From JANQMY01 sp965228775 (lineage in GTDB: Bacteria > Pseudomonadota > Alphaproteobacteria > JANQMY01), in contig OZ245840.1 in the NCBI GenBank assembly GCA_965228775.1, forward strand, positions 3,100,001 through 3,164,000: a stretch of DNA of 64,000 nt. Reading direction: 5' to 3'. A model generated the notes under the pieces. It did not search any database. It had not been told where the DNA came from and worked only from the letters and a program-made list of their open reading frames with translations. Positions 15,278 to 25,039 of this stretch are shown piece by piece; position 1 is the first letter of the stretch, and the number at the start of each line of letters is the position of its first letter. Made by a program: the position numbers and the translations under genes.

Positions 15278-17383
15278 TTAGCTTTGAAGGCTCGCGAAGT
15301 TTTTGCCTTCCTTCACAAGGCGTTCCAGCAAGGGGGCCGGTTCCCAGGGCTCGCCATACTCCGCCTGAAAACGCTTTACGCCTTCCAGCACTTTGTCGAG
15401 CCCTTGCTGATCCGCCCAGAACATAGGGCCGCCCGTGATTTGTGGATAGCCGTAACCATTGATGTAGACAATGTCGATGTCGCAAGGACGAATGGCAATG
15501 CCGTCATCCAGAATTTGGCAGCCTTCATTGACCAGCGCGTACATGCAGCGATTGAGAACTTCTTCATCGCTGATCTCCCGCCGTTCGATGCCAAGCTCCT
15601 TTGATGTGGCTTCGACAATCTCGATCACTTCAGGGTCGGCTTGCCCGGCCCGGCTGCCTTCCGGATAGATGTAAAACCCGCGACTGGTTTTTTGGCCATA
15701 CCGGTCAAGCTCGCACAGCTTGTCCGCGACGCGTGCCGTGATCGGAACATCCTCGGGCTTCATGCCTGCAAGCTTGCGGGCGCGCCATCCAAGATCCAGG
15801 CCGACCAAATCGTTCATCTGAAATGGTCCCATCGGCATGCCGAATTTTTGGATGACACTATCGACCTGATACGGCGTTGCCCCTTGAAGGATCATTTCGC
15901 CGGCCTGTCGCGTGTAGCGTGCCAGCATACGGTTGCCGATAAAGCCTGGTGCATTGCCGGACAGGACGGCGATCTTCTTTAGGGTTTTGCCCAGCTTCAT
16001 GGACGTGGCAATAATGTCTTTACCCGTCTTTTCACCGCGGACCACTTCCAGCAACCGCATGACATTGGCCGGGCTGAAGAAGTGAAGGCCGATAACATCC
16101 TCTGGCCGCCCCGTTGCTTCGGCGATCTTATCAATGTCGAGAGCAGACGTGTTGCTCGCTAGAACAGCGCCGGGTTTGGCGATCGCATCCAGCTTCTTGA
16201 ATGTCTCAATCTTCACATCAAGGTTTTCGTAGATCGCCTCGATCAAAACATCCGCTTGACCAAGATCTTCGTGCTTGGTGGTGCCGGTGAGGAGGGACAT
16301 GCGTTTGGCAACAGCCTCCTCGGTCATGCGTCCCCGTTGCACCTGGATATCGTAATTGCGCTTGATGACGCCAATACCCTTGTCGAGAGCTTCCTGGCTG
16401 GTTTCCAACACGGTCACCGGAATGCCTACATTGAGGAAGCACATGGAAATACCGCCACCCATGGTGCCGCAACCTACCACGCCGGCGCTTTTGAGGTCGC
16501 GCGTCGCTGTGTCTTTCGGCACGTCTGGAATTTTGCCGACTTCCCTTTCGGAAAAGAAATTGTGGATGAGCGCCGCACGCTGAGGGTGGTTTAAACATTC
16601 GCCAAAGGCTTCCCGCTCGAAGGCCATGCCTGCATCAAACGTGTCCAAATTGACGGCGGCTTCAACGCACTGAATGATTTTTTCCGGCGCAAAGCGGCCA
16701 CGCATACGCCGGGCTGCGTTTTTCCGAGCGTCATCGAAAATGGCCGCATTGCCTTTGTCAGTTTCGATCATACTTGTTTCGTCGCGGATTCGGCGCGTCT
16801 TGCCACCGTCGTCAATGACTTTCTGCGCAAAGGCCATCGCGGCCTCAACCACATCGCCGGCCGCCAACTCGTCCGCGATGCCCATTTTCACCGCTTGCGG
16901 TCCGGGGATAGGATCGCCGGACAGGATGAATTGAAGCGCCTTTTCGGCACCGATCAAGCGGGGCAATCGCTGCGTGCCGCCGGCGCCAGGCAGAAGGCCA
17001 AGTTTCACTTCCGGCAGACCTACAGGTGCGGCTTCCGCAATGACGCGGTAGTGGCAGCACAGGGCTACCTCCAGCCCGCCGCCAAAGGCCGTGCCGTTGA
17101 TGGCCGCCACAATCGGTTTGGAACTGTTGTCCATCGTTTCCAAACATTCGAACAGGCTGGGGCCTTGGGGGGCTTTGCCGAATTCAGAAATGTCGGCACC
17201 GGCAATAAAGGCGCGTCCAGCGCCGGTCATGACAACGGCCTGAATCTCGTCGTCTGCCAGCGCTTGGTTGATCCCGTCCGTCATGCCCTGACGGACGCCG
17301 CCTGAGAGTGGATTGACCGGCGGGTTATCCACGGTTAGCAGAGCAATATTGCCGCGTTTTTCATAGTGGACGGTGCCTTTCAT
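15278..17383 (-). CDS. Fused enoyl-CoA hydratase / 3-hydroxyacyl-CoA dehydrogenase (FadB/FadJ type)
   Basis: A 701-residue bifunctional beta-oxidation enzyme. The N-terminal crotonase domain (about residues 1-190) has the oxyanion-hole segment GRAFIAGADISEF and glutamates E105 (GGGLEVAL) and E125 (LPEVKLG), the expected catalytic pair. From about residue 298 comes the NAD-binding domain with GCGTMGGG (305-311). It is followed by GLHFFSPANVMRLLEVV, with the catalytic His, and two C-terminal 3HCDH repeats (FIGNRMLARY onward). It hydrates trans-2-enoyl-CoA and oxidises the 3-hydroxy product to 3-oxoacyl-CoA. The start has GGAGATTGAG in front. It is divergent from the molybdopterin oxidoreductase. 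The thiolase at 38928 could complete the cycle, though it is not adjacent. Confidence 0.94.
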   Translation of the reverse strand: MKGTVHYEKRGNIALLTVDNPPVNPLSGGVRQGMTDGINQALADDEIQAVVMTGAGRAFIAGADISEFGKAPQGPSLFECLETMDNSSKPIVAAINGTAFGGGLEVALCCHYRVIAEAAPVGLPEVKLGLLPGAGGTQRLPRLIGAEKALQFILSGDPIPGPQAVKMGIADELAAGDVVEAAMAFAQKVIDDGGKTRRIRDETSMIETDKGNAAIFDDARKNAARRMRGRFAPEKIIQCVEAAVNLDTFDAGMAFEREAFGECLNHPQRAALIHNFFSEREVGKIPDVPKDTATRDLKSAGVVGCGTMGGGISMCFLNVGIPVTVLETSQEALDKGIGVIKRNYDIQVQRGRMTEEAVAKRMSLLTGTTKHEDLGQADVLIEAIYENLDVKIETFKKLDAIAKPGAVLASNTSALDIDKIAEATGRPEDVIGLHFFSPANVMRLLEVVRGEKTGKDIIATSMKLGKTLKKIAVLSGNAPGFIGNRMLARYTRQAGEMILQGATPYQVDSVIQKFGMPMGPFQMNDLVGLDLGWRARKLAGMKPEDVPITARVADKLCELDRYGQKTSRGFYIYPEGSRAGQADPEVIEIVEATSKELGIERREISDEEVLNRCMYALVNEGCQILDDGIAIRPCDIDIVYINGYGYPQITGGPMFWADQQGLDKVLEGVKRFQAEYGEPWEPAPLLERLVKEGKNFASLQS

Positions 17384-17669
17384 GGTGCCTCAATCTCCTT
17401 TTTTGTGAATTCTTTTTCATCGGACGGCCAGGTTGGGCCTTTGTCCGTCGGTGTTCCAGAGGGATTTCATGCATCATTTTTGCCTGGTTTGTAAAATGCC
17501 GGTTCCACAAATGTGGAGGCGGTCACGCGCAATGGAGGGGCAAAAATGACGCTTCGAACGCAATCAGGTAGGCGATGTTTGCCATCCCGGCGCATCTGCT
17601 GTTTGTCCGTTCAACTGGTGCATGGTTTGATAAGCGTAAGAAAGCAAAGAAATAAACGGGAGAACGCTT

Positions 17670-19841
17670 GTGGTTCTGGAACCAGGAACGGATGGTGAGC
17701 ACATCACCTATTGCCGGCTTTGTGAAGCCCAGTGTGGACTGATCGCCGAGGTCAAAGAGGGGCGAATTACCAAAGTGGGGCCGGATCGGGACCATCCTGT
17801 CTCGCGGGGCCATTTGTGCGTCAAAGGCCCCGGCATGGTGAATGTGACCTATGACGAAGACCGCATTTTGAAGCCTCTCAAGCGTGTCGGGGGTCCGGGC
17901 GAATTTGCACCGGTGGCATGGGACGAGGCCATTGGGGATATTGCCGAACGTGTTGATGACATAACCAAAAAATATGGCGGCGATGCATTGGGGGCCTATA
18001 TCGGCAACCCAGCCGCTTTTTCGACCATGCATTATGCCTATGGCTATGCGTTCATTCGAAGTTTCGGTTCCGAGAAACGTTACAACGCCATGCAAGTGGA
18101 CACGGGCGCCCGCGTTCTGGCGTCTGATCAGGTCTTTGGAAACGGTCATGTTTATCCGTTCCCGGATATTCTCGAATGCGATCACTTAATGATTTTTGGC
18201 GGGAACCCGGTCGTTTCCAAAATGTCGCTGATCTGTGCTCCGCGCGCCCTGCAGCATTTGGATGAGATCGCTAAACGCGGTGCAGTCATTGTGGTGGATC
18301 CGCGCAATACGGAAACCGCCAAACGCTACGAGCATCAGCCTATCGCGCCGGATTCGGATGCTTGGCTTTTGGCGGGCATGCTGAAGGTGATGATTGGCGA
18401 GGGACTCGTTCAAACGGATTTCCTGAGTGAACGGGTCGTCGGGTGGGAGCGACTGTTCGAGAGGTTGCAAAGTTTCGATCTGGAGGCGGTACAACGCGCA
18501 ACTGGAATCGATATCGCGCGTATCGAAGAATTGGCTCGGCGGTTTGCTGGTGCCCGGACGGCCGCATGTTACGGCCGGGTGGGCTCGAACCGGGGCAGCT
18601 TCTCGACCTTGGCGAATATCTTGATGGACGCGATCAATTTATCGACCGGCAACTTCGCTCGCGATGGCGGCAGCCTGATTGGGGTCGCGCCGTTCGAGCC
18701 GAAAGAGGCGCCTTATGTGGCCCCGGAGCATGGCGCTTCGCGCAGCCGAATCGGTAATCTTCCGCTTGTGTCGGGTGTTCAGCCCGGGGGCACCTTGGCC
18801 GATGATATCTTGGTACCTGGCGATGGCCAAATGCGGGCCCTCTTTGTGGATTGTGGCAATCCGGTCCTTTCCTATCCCGACGGTGCAAAGACAGAACGGG
18901 CTTTAGAGTCGCTCGACCTCTTCGTCGCGTTGGACTTCTATATGAATGAAAGCGCGCGCTTTGCGGATTACATCCTGCCCACCACGACCTTTTTTGAAAG
19001 GGCGGATATCAATGATTTGTGGAGCCCGAATGCACCGGAGCCATGGTTGCATTATGTGCAGCCGGTAATCGACCCCTTGGGCGATGCCCGTCATGAGTTC
19101 GATATCTATTCCGCGATCCTGAGGCACCTCGGCAGGCCAAACCCTGCCGCGCAGTTGATGGGGCAAGACCCGGCGGAGGGCGAGGAACAGCCTACTCATT
19201 TCGATTTAGCTGATGCCGCACTGCGCATGGGCCCATTCGGGGACGGTTTCGGCGCTGATCCGGATGGCCTGACGCTGGAAAAGCTGAAGAATGAATTCCC
19301 CCACGGCAAGAAATTGTCGGATCGCATGCCGTCGGAACGGTCTTGGGACCGGGTTGCGTCGGACGGACAGAAACCCAGGCTGTGGACAGACCTGATTGAA
19401 CAAGAGTTGGACCGGCTGGAGTCTCGCGCAGTCAGCGAAGATCCGGCAGTGCTAAAACTATTTGGCCGCCGGTTGCTCCATGGCATGAATTCCTGGCTTC
19501 ATAACAGCGACCGCGTGATCCGCAATTCGAAACCGACGCTTCTAATTCATCCTGATGATGCTCGCGACCGGCAAATCACCGACGGCAAGTCCGTACGCAT
19601 ACGAAGCAAAACTGGACAGGTTGATGTTACCGTTGAGATTTCGCCCGATGTGGTGCGGGGGTCCGTTTGTTATCCACATGGTTTTGGTCACAATGGCGGC
19701 TGGCAAAAGGCGAATGGGCTGGACGGCGCAAACATTAATCTCTTGGCGTCGAGCGATCCCAAAGATTTTGAGCCAGTCTCCGGCAATTGCCTGCTTGATG
19801 GTATTCCGGTGGAGGTAACGCCGCTGCATGGCACGGGATAA
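17670..19841 (+). CDS. Molybdopterin-dependent oxidoreductase with N-terminal 4Fe-4S cluster
   Basis: A 723-residue member of the DMSO-reductase/formate-dehydrogenase family. C14, C17, C21 and C49 (CRLCEAQC and HLCVKG) should bind a 4Fe-4S cluster. The bis-MGD domains follow, including GAYIGNPAAFSTM and FGGNPVVSKMS, and the C-terminal molydopterin dinucleotide-binding domain (about 610-720) has LLIHPDDARDRQITDGKSV. No twin-arginine signal is seen, so it is probably cytoplasmic. The start is GTG at 17670, spaced from GGGAGA. No other electron-transfer subunit is adjacent, and the substrate cannot be told from sequence. Similar single-subunit enzymes occur near acyl-CoA catabolic genes, which fits the divergent neighbour, but that is only context. 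Confidence 0.88.
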   Translation: MVLEPGTDGEHITYCRLCEAQCGLIAEVKEGRITKVGPDRDHPVSRGHLCVKGPGMVNVTYDEDRILKPLKRVGGPGEFAPVAWDEAIGDIAERVDDITKKYGGDALGAYIGNPAAFSTMHYAYGYAFIRSFGSEKRYNAMQVDTGARVLASDQVFGNGHVYPFPDILECDHLMIFGGNPVVSKMSLICAPRALQHLDEIAKRGAVIVVDPRNTETAKRYEHQPIAPDSDAWLLAGMLKVMIGEGLVQTDFLSERVVGWERLFERLQSFDLEAVQRATGIDIARIEELARRFAGARTAACYGRVGSNRGSFSTLANILMDAINLSTGNFARDGGSLIGVAPFEPKEAPYVAPEHGASRSRIGNLPLVSGVQPGGTLADDILVPGDGQMRALFVDCGNPVLSYPDGAKTERALESLDLFVALDFYMNESARFADYILPTTTFFERADINDLWSPNAPEPWLHYVQPVIDPLGDARHEFDIYSAILRHLGRPNPAAQLMGQDPAEGEEQPTHFDLADAALRMGPFGDGFGADPDGLTLEKLKNEFPHGKKLSDRMPSERSWDRVASDGQKPRLWTDLIEQELDRLESRAVSEDPAVLKLFGRRLLHGMNSWLHNSDRVIRNSKPTLLIHPDDARDRQITDGKSVRIRSKTGQVDVTVEISPDVVRGSVCYPHGFGHNGGWQKANGLDGANINLLASSDPKDFEPVSGNCLLDGIPVEVTPLHGTG

Positions 19842-19850
19842 ATCCGTCGA

Positions 19851-20972
19851 TCAATCCATGTGAGGCGCTGGAATGCGCTTGGCGACAGGCGCGTAAAGGT
19901 CCATGCGATCGAGCACGGCGTCATTCTGTGTGTTGCACACATAGGTGACCAGTAGTTCCCGTTGAGATCGGGCGAATTGGGCATGTTCTTTTGCAGCGTA
20001 ACAAAAGACGTTCTTGTCGCCCTCGGCCAATGCCGCCTGTTGTTCCGCGTAATCGAAGAGCTTCTCCCCATTTGTCCAAGACCCGAATGGGCTTGGGGCC
20101 GATTTAAGTACAGCGGAGAGCGCAAAGGGGTGGGCATCCGGCATCACGGCGATCCAACGCTGAAGCGCATCGTGCCGGCGGAGGCTCATCTCCGTGGCGC
20201 CTTCGGTCATGACGCGCTCCGCAAATGCATCAGTGAGTCCGGACACCCAATCGCCTGTGACAAGATAGGTTTCGAAATGTTCCTTTGGGGTTTCGAGGTG
20301 GGCGAATGGCAGCCTGGCGAGGATGACCGCATGATGGTCGCCCGACACTTTGAAACGGGCCCCTTCAAGCGCCGTGTAGATCAACAAGGTGTTGCCGTCG
20401 ATGATGTTCGCCACGCCGGGGATCAGGTCCAATCCGTCATAGATCGGCCGGGTTTCAATCTGCCATTTGTTGGGCAGCGCATTTGGGTTGCCGATCCGCG
20501 CCAGGTCGACGCCGATCGTTCTGAACGCAAACGCGCCGCCGTCGTCGAGGGTTTCGACGCGTGCGAGAAAAACGTAAAGACGTGCCTCATGCCAGAAGCC
20601 GGAGAGCGGCCAGTATTTGTAGGCGGGTGTTCCGGATTCGAAAATAGGTGTCACGCCCACTCGTCCGGTTTTCCAGAAGTAATCGATTTGCCAGTTATCG
20701 CCGGTGCATGTGGATCTGGCCACAGAGTTCGCTATGAAGGCAGCATCATGCCGACTTTCGGCCTTTTCCTCACCGATAAATGTGTCGCCAAAGAACCAAA
20801 GAGACTGCGAGTTTGAAACGGTGATGGAATAGGCGGCGTCGCCCCCCAACCACCCCTGTTGATAGGGAAAGGCCGGTGTGCAGCGTGATTGATCTCCGCC
20901 AAGAGGGGGAATGAAAGACCCGCAAGCGGACAGGAACAACAGGCTTGCAATGATCCATCCCAGCCGCAGCAC
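19851..20972 (-). CDS. Lipoprotein with DUF4185-like beta-propeller
   Basis: About 373 residues. It begins with a short lipoprotein signal (VLRLGWIIASLLFLSACGS), the Cys of LSAC being the lipidation site. The mature part starts with FPYQQGWLGGDAAYSITV and LWFFGDTFIGE, the pattern of DUF4185/DUF5005-like proteins, predicted beta-propellers related to glycosidases such as GH43. No activity is established. I prefer the GTG at 20972, preceded by GGAGGG, because it yields a compact lipoprotein signal. An in-frame start at 21017 would put 15 more residues before it and overlap the Rieske gene. It follows the Rieske gene closely and is probably co-transcribed, so a link to Rieske substrate handling at the membrane is possible but unproven. 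Confidence 0.72.
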   Translation of the reverse strand: MLRLGWIIASLLFLSACGSFIPPLGGDQSRCTPAFPYQQGWLGGDAAYSITVSNSQSLWFFGDTFIGEEKAESRHDAAFIANSVARSTCTGDNWQIDYFWKTGRVGVTPIFESGTPAYKYWPLSGFWHEARLYVFLARVETLDDGGAFAFRTIGVDLARIGNPNALPNKWQIETRPIYDGLDLIPGVANIIDGNTLLIYTALEGARFKVSGDHHAVILARLPFAHLETPKEHFETYLVTGDWVSGLTDAFAERVMTEGATEMSLRRHDALQRWIAVMPDAHPFALSAVLKSAPSPFGSWTNGEKLFDYAEQQAALAEGDKNVFCYAAKEHAQFARSQRELLVTYVCNTQNDAVLDRMDLYAPVAKRIPAPHMD

Positions 20973-20980
20973 GCACCCTC

Positions 20981-22351
20981 CTATCGCTTGAGATACGCGT
21001 CCAATGTCTGATGCCAATGGCGTATTCGGGACTCCTGTGAGTTCGCGAGCGTAACGCCCGGTTTGAATGTGGCGTTCAGTCCCTGCTGAACGGCGGTCAT
21101 GTTCGTCGTGTCTTGGTCCAGAACGCCGCCTAGGCTACCTAGTTCCGGCACGCTGGCCCAGGGCGTATTCACATCCAGAAAAACCATTTCCGGCGGTTCT
21201 GGTTTGGGTTGATCTTCCGGGTGACGCAGGATGTATCCCACTTCCATCAGTGTTTGTTCATGGTTGTCCTGATACGGACGGAACCGGTACCACAGATTGG
21301 GGCCGTAACCGCCCCAATGCATGAGATTGGGAAACACGTTGTAGTACCACCCATCCGCCAGCTCGGCATCCGAAACATTGGACAGGTCACGGCCGGTCAT
21401 CGCTTGTGCGTTTTTTCGGCTGGCGTCGGCAAATGTTTGGCGCGCTGTCGCGCCTTCGGGAACGCGCACATATGTATCCCCATCCGGCGATTGGCCGGTC
21501 ATGCCATCCAAGGCTTCTTGCTCCGTAACCTGGTCCACCACATAGGTACTTGGTGCGGCGAACGGCACCATCATCCGGTTCACATGGGGCTTGCCTGCCC
21601 ATTGGTCATATTGGCAGCCGAAATCATCCACATAGGACATAATTTGCGGATGGGTATCGAGTGCGTGAAACGATTCCATGAAAGCTTCTTGGATGACTTT
21701 CCAGTTTCCGTCGAGCACTTTGCCCACATGCACCCCGAGAAAGCTTTGTTCCCAAAGATAAGGCGCGAAGTGACTATTGATGGGGTCCAGGTAGTCTTCG
21801 AGTGGTTCCGCATTGGAGTCGGGATTGATAAAGACCCAACCGGCCCAGGTTCCGGTTTGGACCTCCGGCAACTGGAATTTGGCTGTGTCTACTTGAGGGA
21901 AATCCCAGGGGCAGGGAATGTGGACGCAGTCACCGTCCAGCCCCCAGGTGTAGCCATGAAATGGGCAGCGGAACTCATCTGTATGCCCACTTTCCTCACG
22001 CAGTTTACGGCCGCGATGAAGACACGCATTGGGATAGGCTTTGATGTCGCCGGTTGGCGTACGCACGACCAAGTAGGATCGCCGAGCGATTTCATACACG
22101 TGATAGTCGCCTGGGTTGGGAATGTGTTCTTCGCGGCAGGCTGCCTGCCAAACCCGGTCCCACATGCCGCGCTCTCGGTCATAGAAGGCCCGATCAATAT
22201 ACCGCTCGACGCTAACGTCTCCGGTTCCTGTCTCGGCCGTGGCGGTCTCCCGGAAATGATCCGGTACAGGATTTCGATCTTCGTCAAGATATTCTTGATA
22301 AGACTTGTGGGGTTCCGGTTGAGTCGGAATTCTCGCAAGGTCGTATGTCAT
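20981..22351 (-). CDS. Rieske non-heme iron oxygenase, alpha-subunit type
   Basis: A 456-residue protein. C110, H112, C129 and H132 (CLH and CPFHGYTWGLDG) bind the Rieske 2Fe-2S cluster. The C-terminal catalytic domain has EAFMESFHALDTHPQ, carrying the two histidines of the mononuclear iron site. These enzymes insert oxygen into aromatic or other hydrophobic substrates with electrons from a reductase. No beta subunit, ferredoxin or reductase gene is adjacent, so it may be an alpha-only oxygenase using partners elsewhere. The ATG at 22351 gives the start MTYDLARIP after AGAGGG; a start at 22393 is less likely. Divergent from the acyl-CoA dehydrogenase genes. Confidence 0.92.
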   Translation of the reverse strand: MTYDLARIPTQPEPHKSYQEYLDEDRNPVPDHFRETATAETGTGDVSVERYIDRAFYDRERGMWDRVWQAACREEHIPNPGDYHVYEIARRSYLVVRTPTGDIKAYPNACLHRGRKLREESGHTDEFRCPFHGYTWGLDGDCVHIPCPWDFPQVDTAKFQLPEVQTGTWAGWVFINPDSNAEPLEDYLDPINSHFAPYLWEQSFLGVHVGKVLDGNWKVIQEAFMESFHALDTHPQIMSYVDDFGCQYDQWAGKPHVNRMMVPFAAPSTYVVDQVTEQEALDGMTGQSPDGDTYVRVPEGATARQTFADASRKNAQAMTGRDLSNVSDAELADGWYYNVFPNLMHWGGYGPNLWYRFRPYQDNHEQTLMEVGYILRHPEDQPKPEPPEMVFLDVNTPWASVPELGSLGGVLDQDTTNMTAVQQGLNATFKPGVTLANSQESRIRHWHQTLDAYLKR

Positions 22352-22690
22352 GCAAAGCCCTCTGGCAGACGGTTCAATACATGTTCTGCCCATTCCCTTT
22401 CGGCATCAACTGTTGCCGCATCGCGGGAGTACCCTTTTTGGACTGCCTGCTTCAACAAAGTAGCAGCCCCATCGCCATTTTGCCGGATATGCGGGAACTT
22501 GTTGCAGAAAGTTGAATTGTAGAGACGCTCTTTTGCCTCCTATCTGGTGCCTTTGCTCTGTCCAATTTTCGGTCATACGGAGGTAACAGACGTAGCGGCA
22601 GATTGGCTGTTTGGGGTGTCTCTTGACATTGGCGCTCAGCGTGCTTGAACACGGGGCATCTCCATTGCCGACGACAAAGCCGAGGTGCCC
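22352..22690. promoter_or_regulatory. 339-bp divergent intergenic region (Rieske gene / acyl-CoA dehydrogenase)
   Basis: I see no credible gene in this stretch. It must carry promoters for both directions. TTGACA at 22623-22628 is a possible -35 for the dehydrogenase gene, but the hexamer 17 bp on is a poor -10. The ribosome site GAGG precedes the ATG at 22691. No strong palindrome is visible. Confidence 0.3.
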
Positions 22691-23899
22691 ATGACACAAG
22701 CGAGCGAACAGGAACTGAAGGAATTCCGGGCGGATGCGGCCGCATGGTTCAAGGAGAACACGCCGGCGGAACCGGGTTTCATGCTGCCTCTCACCTTCAT
22801 GGAAGTGGGCACGGACCAGCAATTCGAGTTTCTGCGCGATTGGCAAAACAAAGTCTACGAGGCGGGGTACCTGGGGGCTGCTTGGCCGAAAGAATATGGC
22901 GGTGGCGGCCTTGCGCAAGCATTCCAAAACATCGCGACGGATGAGATGCGCAAGCATAATGGTCCCATCATGCTCAATGCCATTGGCATCAATTGGGCGG
23001 GACCGTTGATTATCGATATGGGATCGGACGAAGAGAAAGAGCGTTACGTTAAACGCATCCTGTCGGCGGAAGATATTTGGTGTCAGGGCTTCTCAGAGCC
23101 GGAGAACGGCTCCGACCTTGGCAATGCGCAGCTGAAAGCGGAGCGCGACGGCGACGATTGGGTGCTGAACGGCAGCAAGATTTGGACCACCCAAGGGAAC
23201 TACGCGAAATACATGGTCCTCCTGGCACGGACCAATCCGAATGCCGAAAGCAAATACAAAGGACTCAGCTTCTTCCTGTCGCCGATGGATGTGCCGGGCA
23301 TCGAAACGGTGCCCATCAAGAAGCTGACGGGGGAGTACGGGTTTACGCAGACATTCTTCACGGATGCGCGCATTCCCGCCGACTGTCTCATGGGGGAAGA
23401 AGGCCAGGGTTGGCTGATTGCCATGCGGACGCTTGAATACGAGCGGGGCGCCCGCGGCGGTCAGGCGGGCGGTTATGTGATTACCATGCCGGACGCGGCT
23501 GAAATTTTCGAGTTGGCAAAAGAAGCGCAGCGCGGCGGCAAACCGGCCATTGAAGACCCGCTCATTCGGGACGAGTTGGTGAAGTTTCTGATCGAGGCCC
23601 GCAGCATGGATCTGTGCCACAAGCGGTCCCGCATCAAACCGCTGACACAGGACAAGCCGATGTCTTTGCCTCTGATGTCGAAACTGGTGTCATCGGAATT
23701 CTACCGGGAGCTTAACCAGTTTGCACTGAGCATGCAGGGAACAAAGGCAGCCTACTATGTGGGTGAGCCGGACGCACATGATCAGGGCATTTGGCAGCGC
23801 AGCTATCTGAATGCATTTTCAGCCACTATTGGCGGCGGCACGAGCCAGATTCAGCACAACATCATCGGCGAACATGTTTTGGGCTTGCCCAAAAGCTAA
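22691..23899 (+). CDS. Acyl-CoA dehydrogenase
   Basis: A 402-residue FAD enzyme that oxidises an acyl-CoA to the 2-enoyl-CoA, passing electrons to ETF. The N-terminal helical domain includes AGYLGAAWPKEYGG. The middle domain has CQGFSEPENGSDLGNAQ and GSKIWTTQGNYA, the flavin-contact segments of the family. The C-terminal helical domain ends with FSATIGGGTSQIQHNIIGEHVLGL, the usual GGTSEIQ-type motif. I use the ATG at 22691 after CGAGG; a GTG two codons earlier is less well placed. It lies 18 bp before a second acyl-CoA dehydrogenase. Such pairs often form heteromeric dehydrogenases acting on bulky side chains, as in steroid degradation. Confidence 0.94.
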   Translation: MTQASEQELKEFRADAAAWFKENTPAEPGFMLPLTFMEVGTDQQFEFLRDWQNKVYEAGYLGAAWPKEYGGGGLAQAFQNIATDEMRKHNGPIMLNAIGINWAGPLIIDMGSDEEKERYVKRILSAEDIWCQGFSEPENGSDLGNAQLKAERDGDDWVLNGSKIWTTQGNYAKYMVLLARTNPNAESKYKGLSFFLSPMDVPGIETVPIKKLTGEYGFTQTFFTDARIPADCLMGEEGQGWLIAMRTLEYERGARGGQAGGYVITMPDAAEIFELAKEAQRGGKPAIEDPLIRDELVKFLIEARSMDLCHKRSRIKPLTQDKPMSLPLMSKLVSSEFYRELNQFALSMQGTKAAYYVGEPDAHDQGIWQRSYLNAFSATIGGGTSQIQHNIIGEHVLGLPKS

Positions 23900-23917
23900 A
23901 GATAAAGAGACATCATC

Positions 23918-25039
23918 ATGGAATTGAGAGGCAGCCTCGGCTTTAGCGAAGAACAAGCCGATCTCCTGGAAGTGGCAGTGAATTTCTGCAAGGACAAGTC
24001 GCCGGTCGATAAAGTCCGTACACTGTTGGCAGATGATCTGGGATACGATCCGGCGGTATGGTCGGAAATTGCGGAGCTGGGTTGGCTCGGCATTGCGATC
24101 CCGGAAGAATTCGGCGGTGTTGGGCTTGGCCTTGCGGAAGTCGTGCCCGTGGTGGAGCAAATGGGGCGAAATCTCATGGCAGGTCCGTTTGTCTCGACCA
24201 CATTGGCGGCGCAATTGGTGCTCGTGGGCGGAACAGATGAACAGAAAGCGGATTTGCTGCCCGGTTTGGCATCAGGAACGGCAGCCACATTAGCCGTTTC
24301 CGAACCTCATGCGGATTGGGACCTGGCACACATAGAATGTACCGCGACACAAGAAGGCGACACCTTACACCTCTCTGGTACGAAAACATTCGTGACAGAT
24401 GCTCCGTCAGCGGAGTGGGTTTTCGCGACTGTTTCTTTAGATGGCAAGCCAGCTATTGTGGCCTTAAACCGTTCTTCTATTCCAGAAGACGCGTTGCGCC
24501 GCGAAACGGTGATTGACGAAACGCGCCGGTCCTTTCAGCTTCGTCTTGACGGTATGTCCGTACCGAAATCGTCATTGCTTAATGTTTCGAAAACGCCGGA
24601 GGCGTTAAGCCACTTACACCTTGCGTCGAACCTTCTTTTGTCGGCGGAAATGTGTGGCGGTGCCGTGAGTGCGATCGACTATACGGTCGATTATCTGCAG
24701 ACTCGCAAACAGTTTGGCAAAACCATTGGGTCTTATCAGGCGCTCAAACACCCAATTGTGGATGCACATGTGAACTACGAAAAAGCGCGCTCTCATCTGT
24801 ATAGCGCGGCCCATACCTTTACCCAGCAGGGGGAGGGGGAGATCGCTACGCGAATGGCAAAGTCTACCGCATGCGAGGCATTTGCGTTTGCCGCGGACCG
24901 CGCCATCCAGTTCCACGGCGGTTTCGGTTTTACATATGACTGTGACGCGCAGCTCTACCGGCGCCGTGCGATCTGGTGCGAGGCTATGCAGGGCGATGGC
25001 GCCTATCACCGGAAAAAACTAGCCGACCTTCTTCTCTGA
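23918..25039 (+). CDS. Acyl-CoA dehydrogenase-like protein, partner of the preceding gene
   Basis: A 373-residue acyl-CoA dehydrogenase relative. It keeps LGWLGIAIPEEFGGVGLG in the N-terminal domain, AVSEPHADWDLAHIECTA and LSGTKTFVTDAPSAEWVF in the middle domain, and QTRKQFGKTIGSYQALKH and QFHGGFGFTYDCDAQLYRRR near the end. In many such genes a Glu base lies in the C-terminal domain; I cannot place it surely here. Together with the previous gene, 18 bp upstream, it resembles the alpha-beta pairs (FadE-type heterotetramers) in which only one subunit has the base. Its last 21 bp overlap the convergent HxlR gene. Confidence 0.92.
   Translation: MELRGSLGFSEEQADLLEVAVNFCKDKSPVDKVRTLLADDLGYDPAVWSEIAELGWLGIAIPEEFGGVGLGLAEVVPVVEQMGRNLMAGPFVSTTLAAQLVLVGGTDEQKADLLPGLASGTAATLAVSEPHADWDLAHIECTATQEGDTLHLSGTKTFVTDAPSAEWVFATVSLDGKPAIVALNRSSIPEDALRRETVIDETRRSFQLRLDGMSVPKSSLLNVSKTPEALSHLHLASNLLLSAEMCGGAVSAIDYTVDYLQTRKQFGKTIGSYQALKHPIVDAHVNYEKARSHLYSAAHTFTQQGEGEIATRMAKSTACEAFAFAADRAIQFHGGFGFTYDCDAQLYRRRAIWCEAMQGDGAYHRKKLADLLL

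Noticed and set aside
17513..17698. Short plus-strand frame upstream of the molybdopterin gene, with GGAGGGG before an internal ATG
   Set aside because: No membrane, signal or conserved features, and it overlaps the start of the next gene in another frame.
17523..18185. 220-codon minus-strand frame overlapping the molybdopterin enzyme
   Set aside because: It is antisense to a strongly recognised gene, has no ribosome site of note and no recognisable motif.
21209..22522. 437-codon plus-strand frame over the Rieske gene
   Set aside because: Antisense to the Rieske oxygenase with full cluster motifs; no family pattern.
22623..22651. Sigma70-like promoter before the acyl-CoA dehydrogenase
   Set aside because: TTGACA is perfect but no acceptable -10 lies at 16-18 bp.
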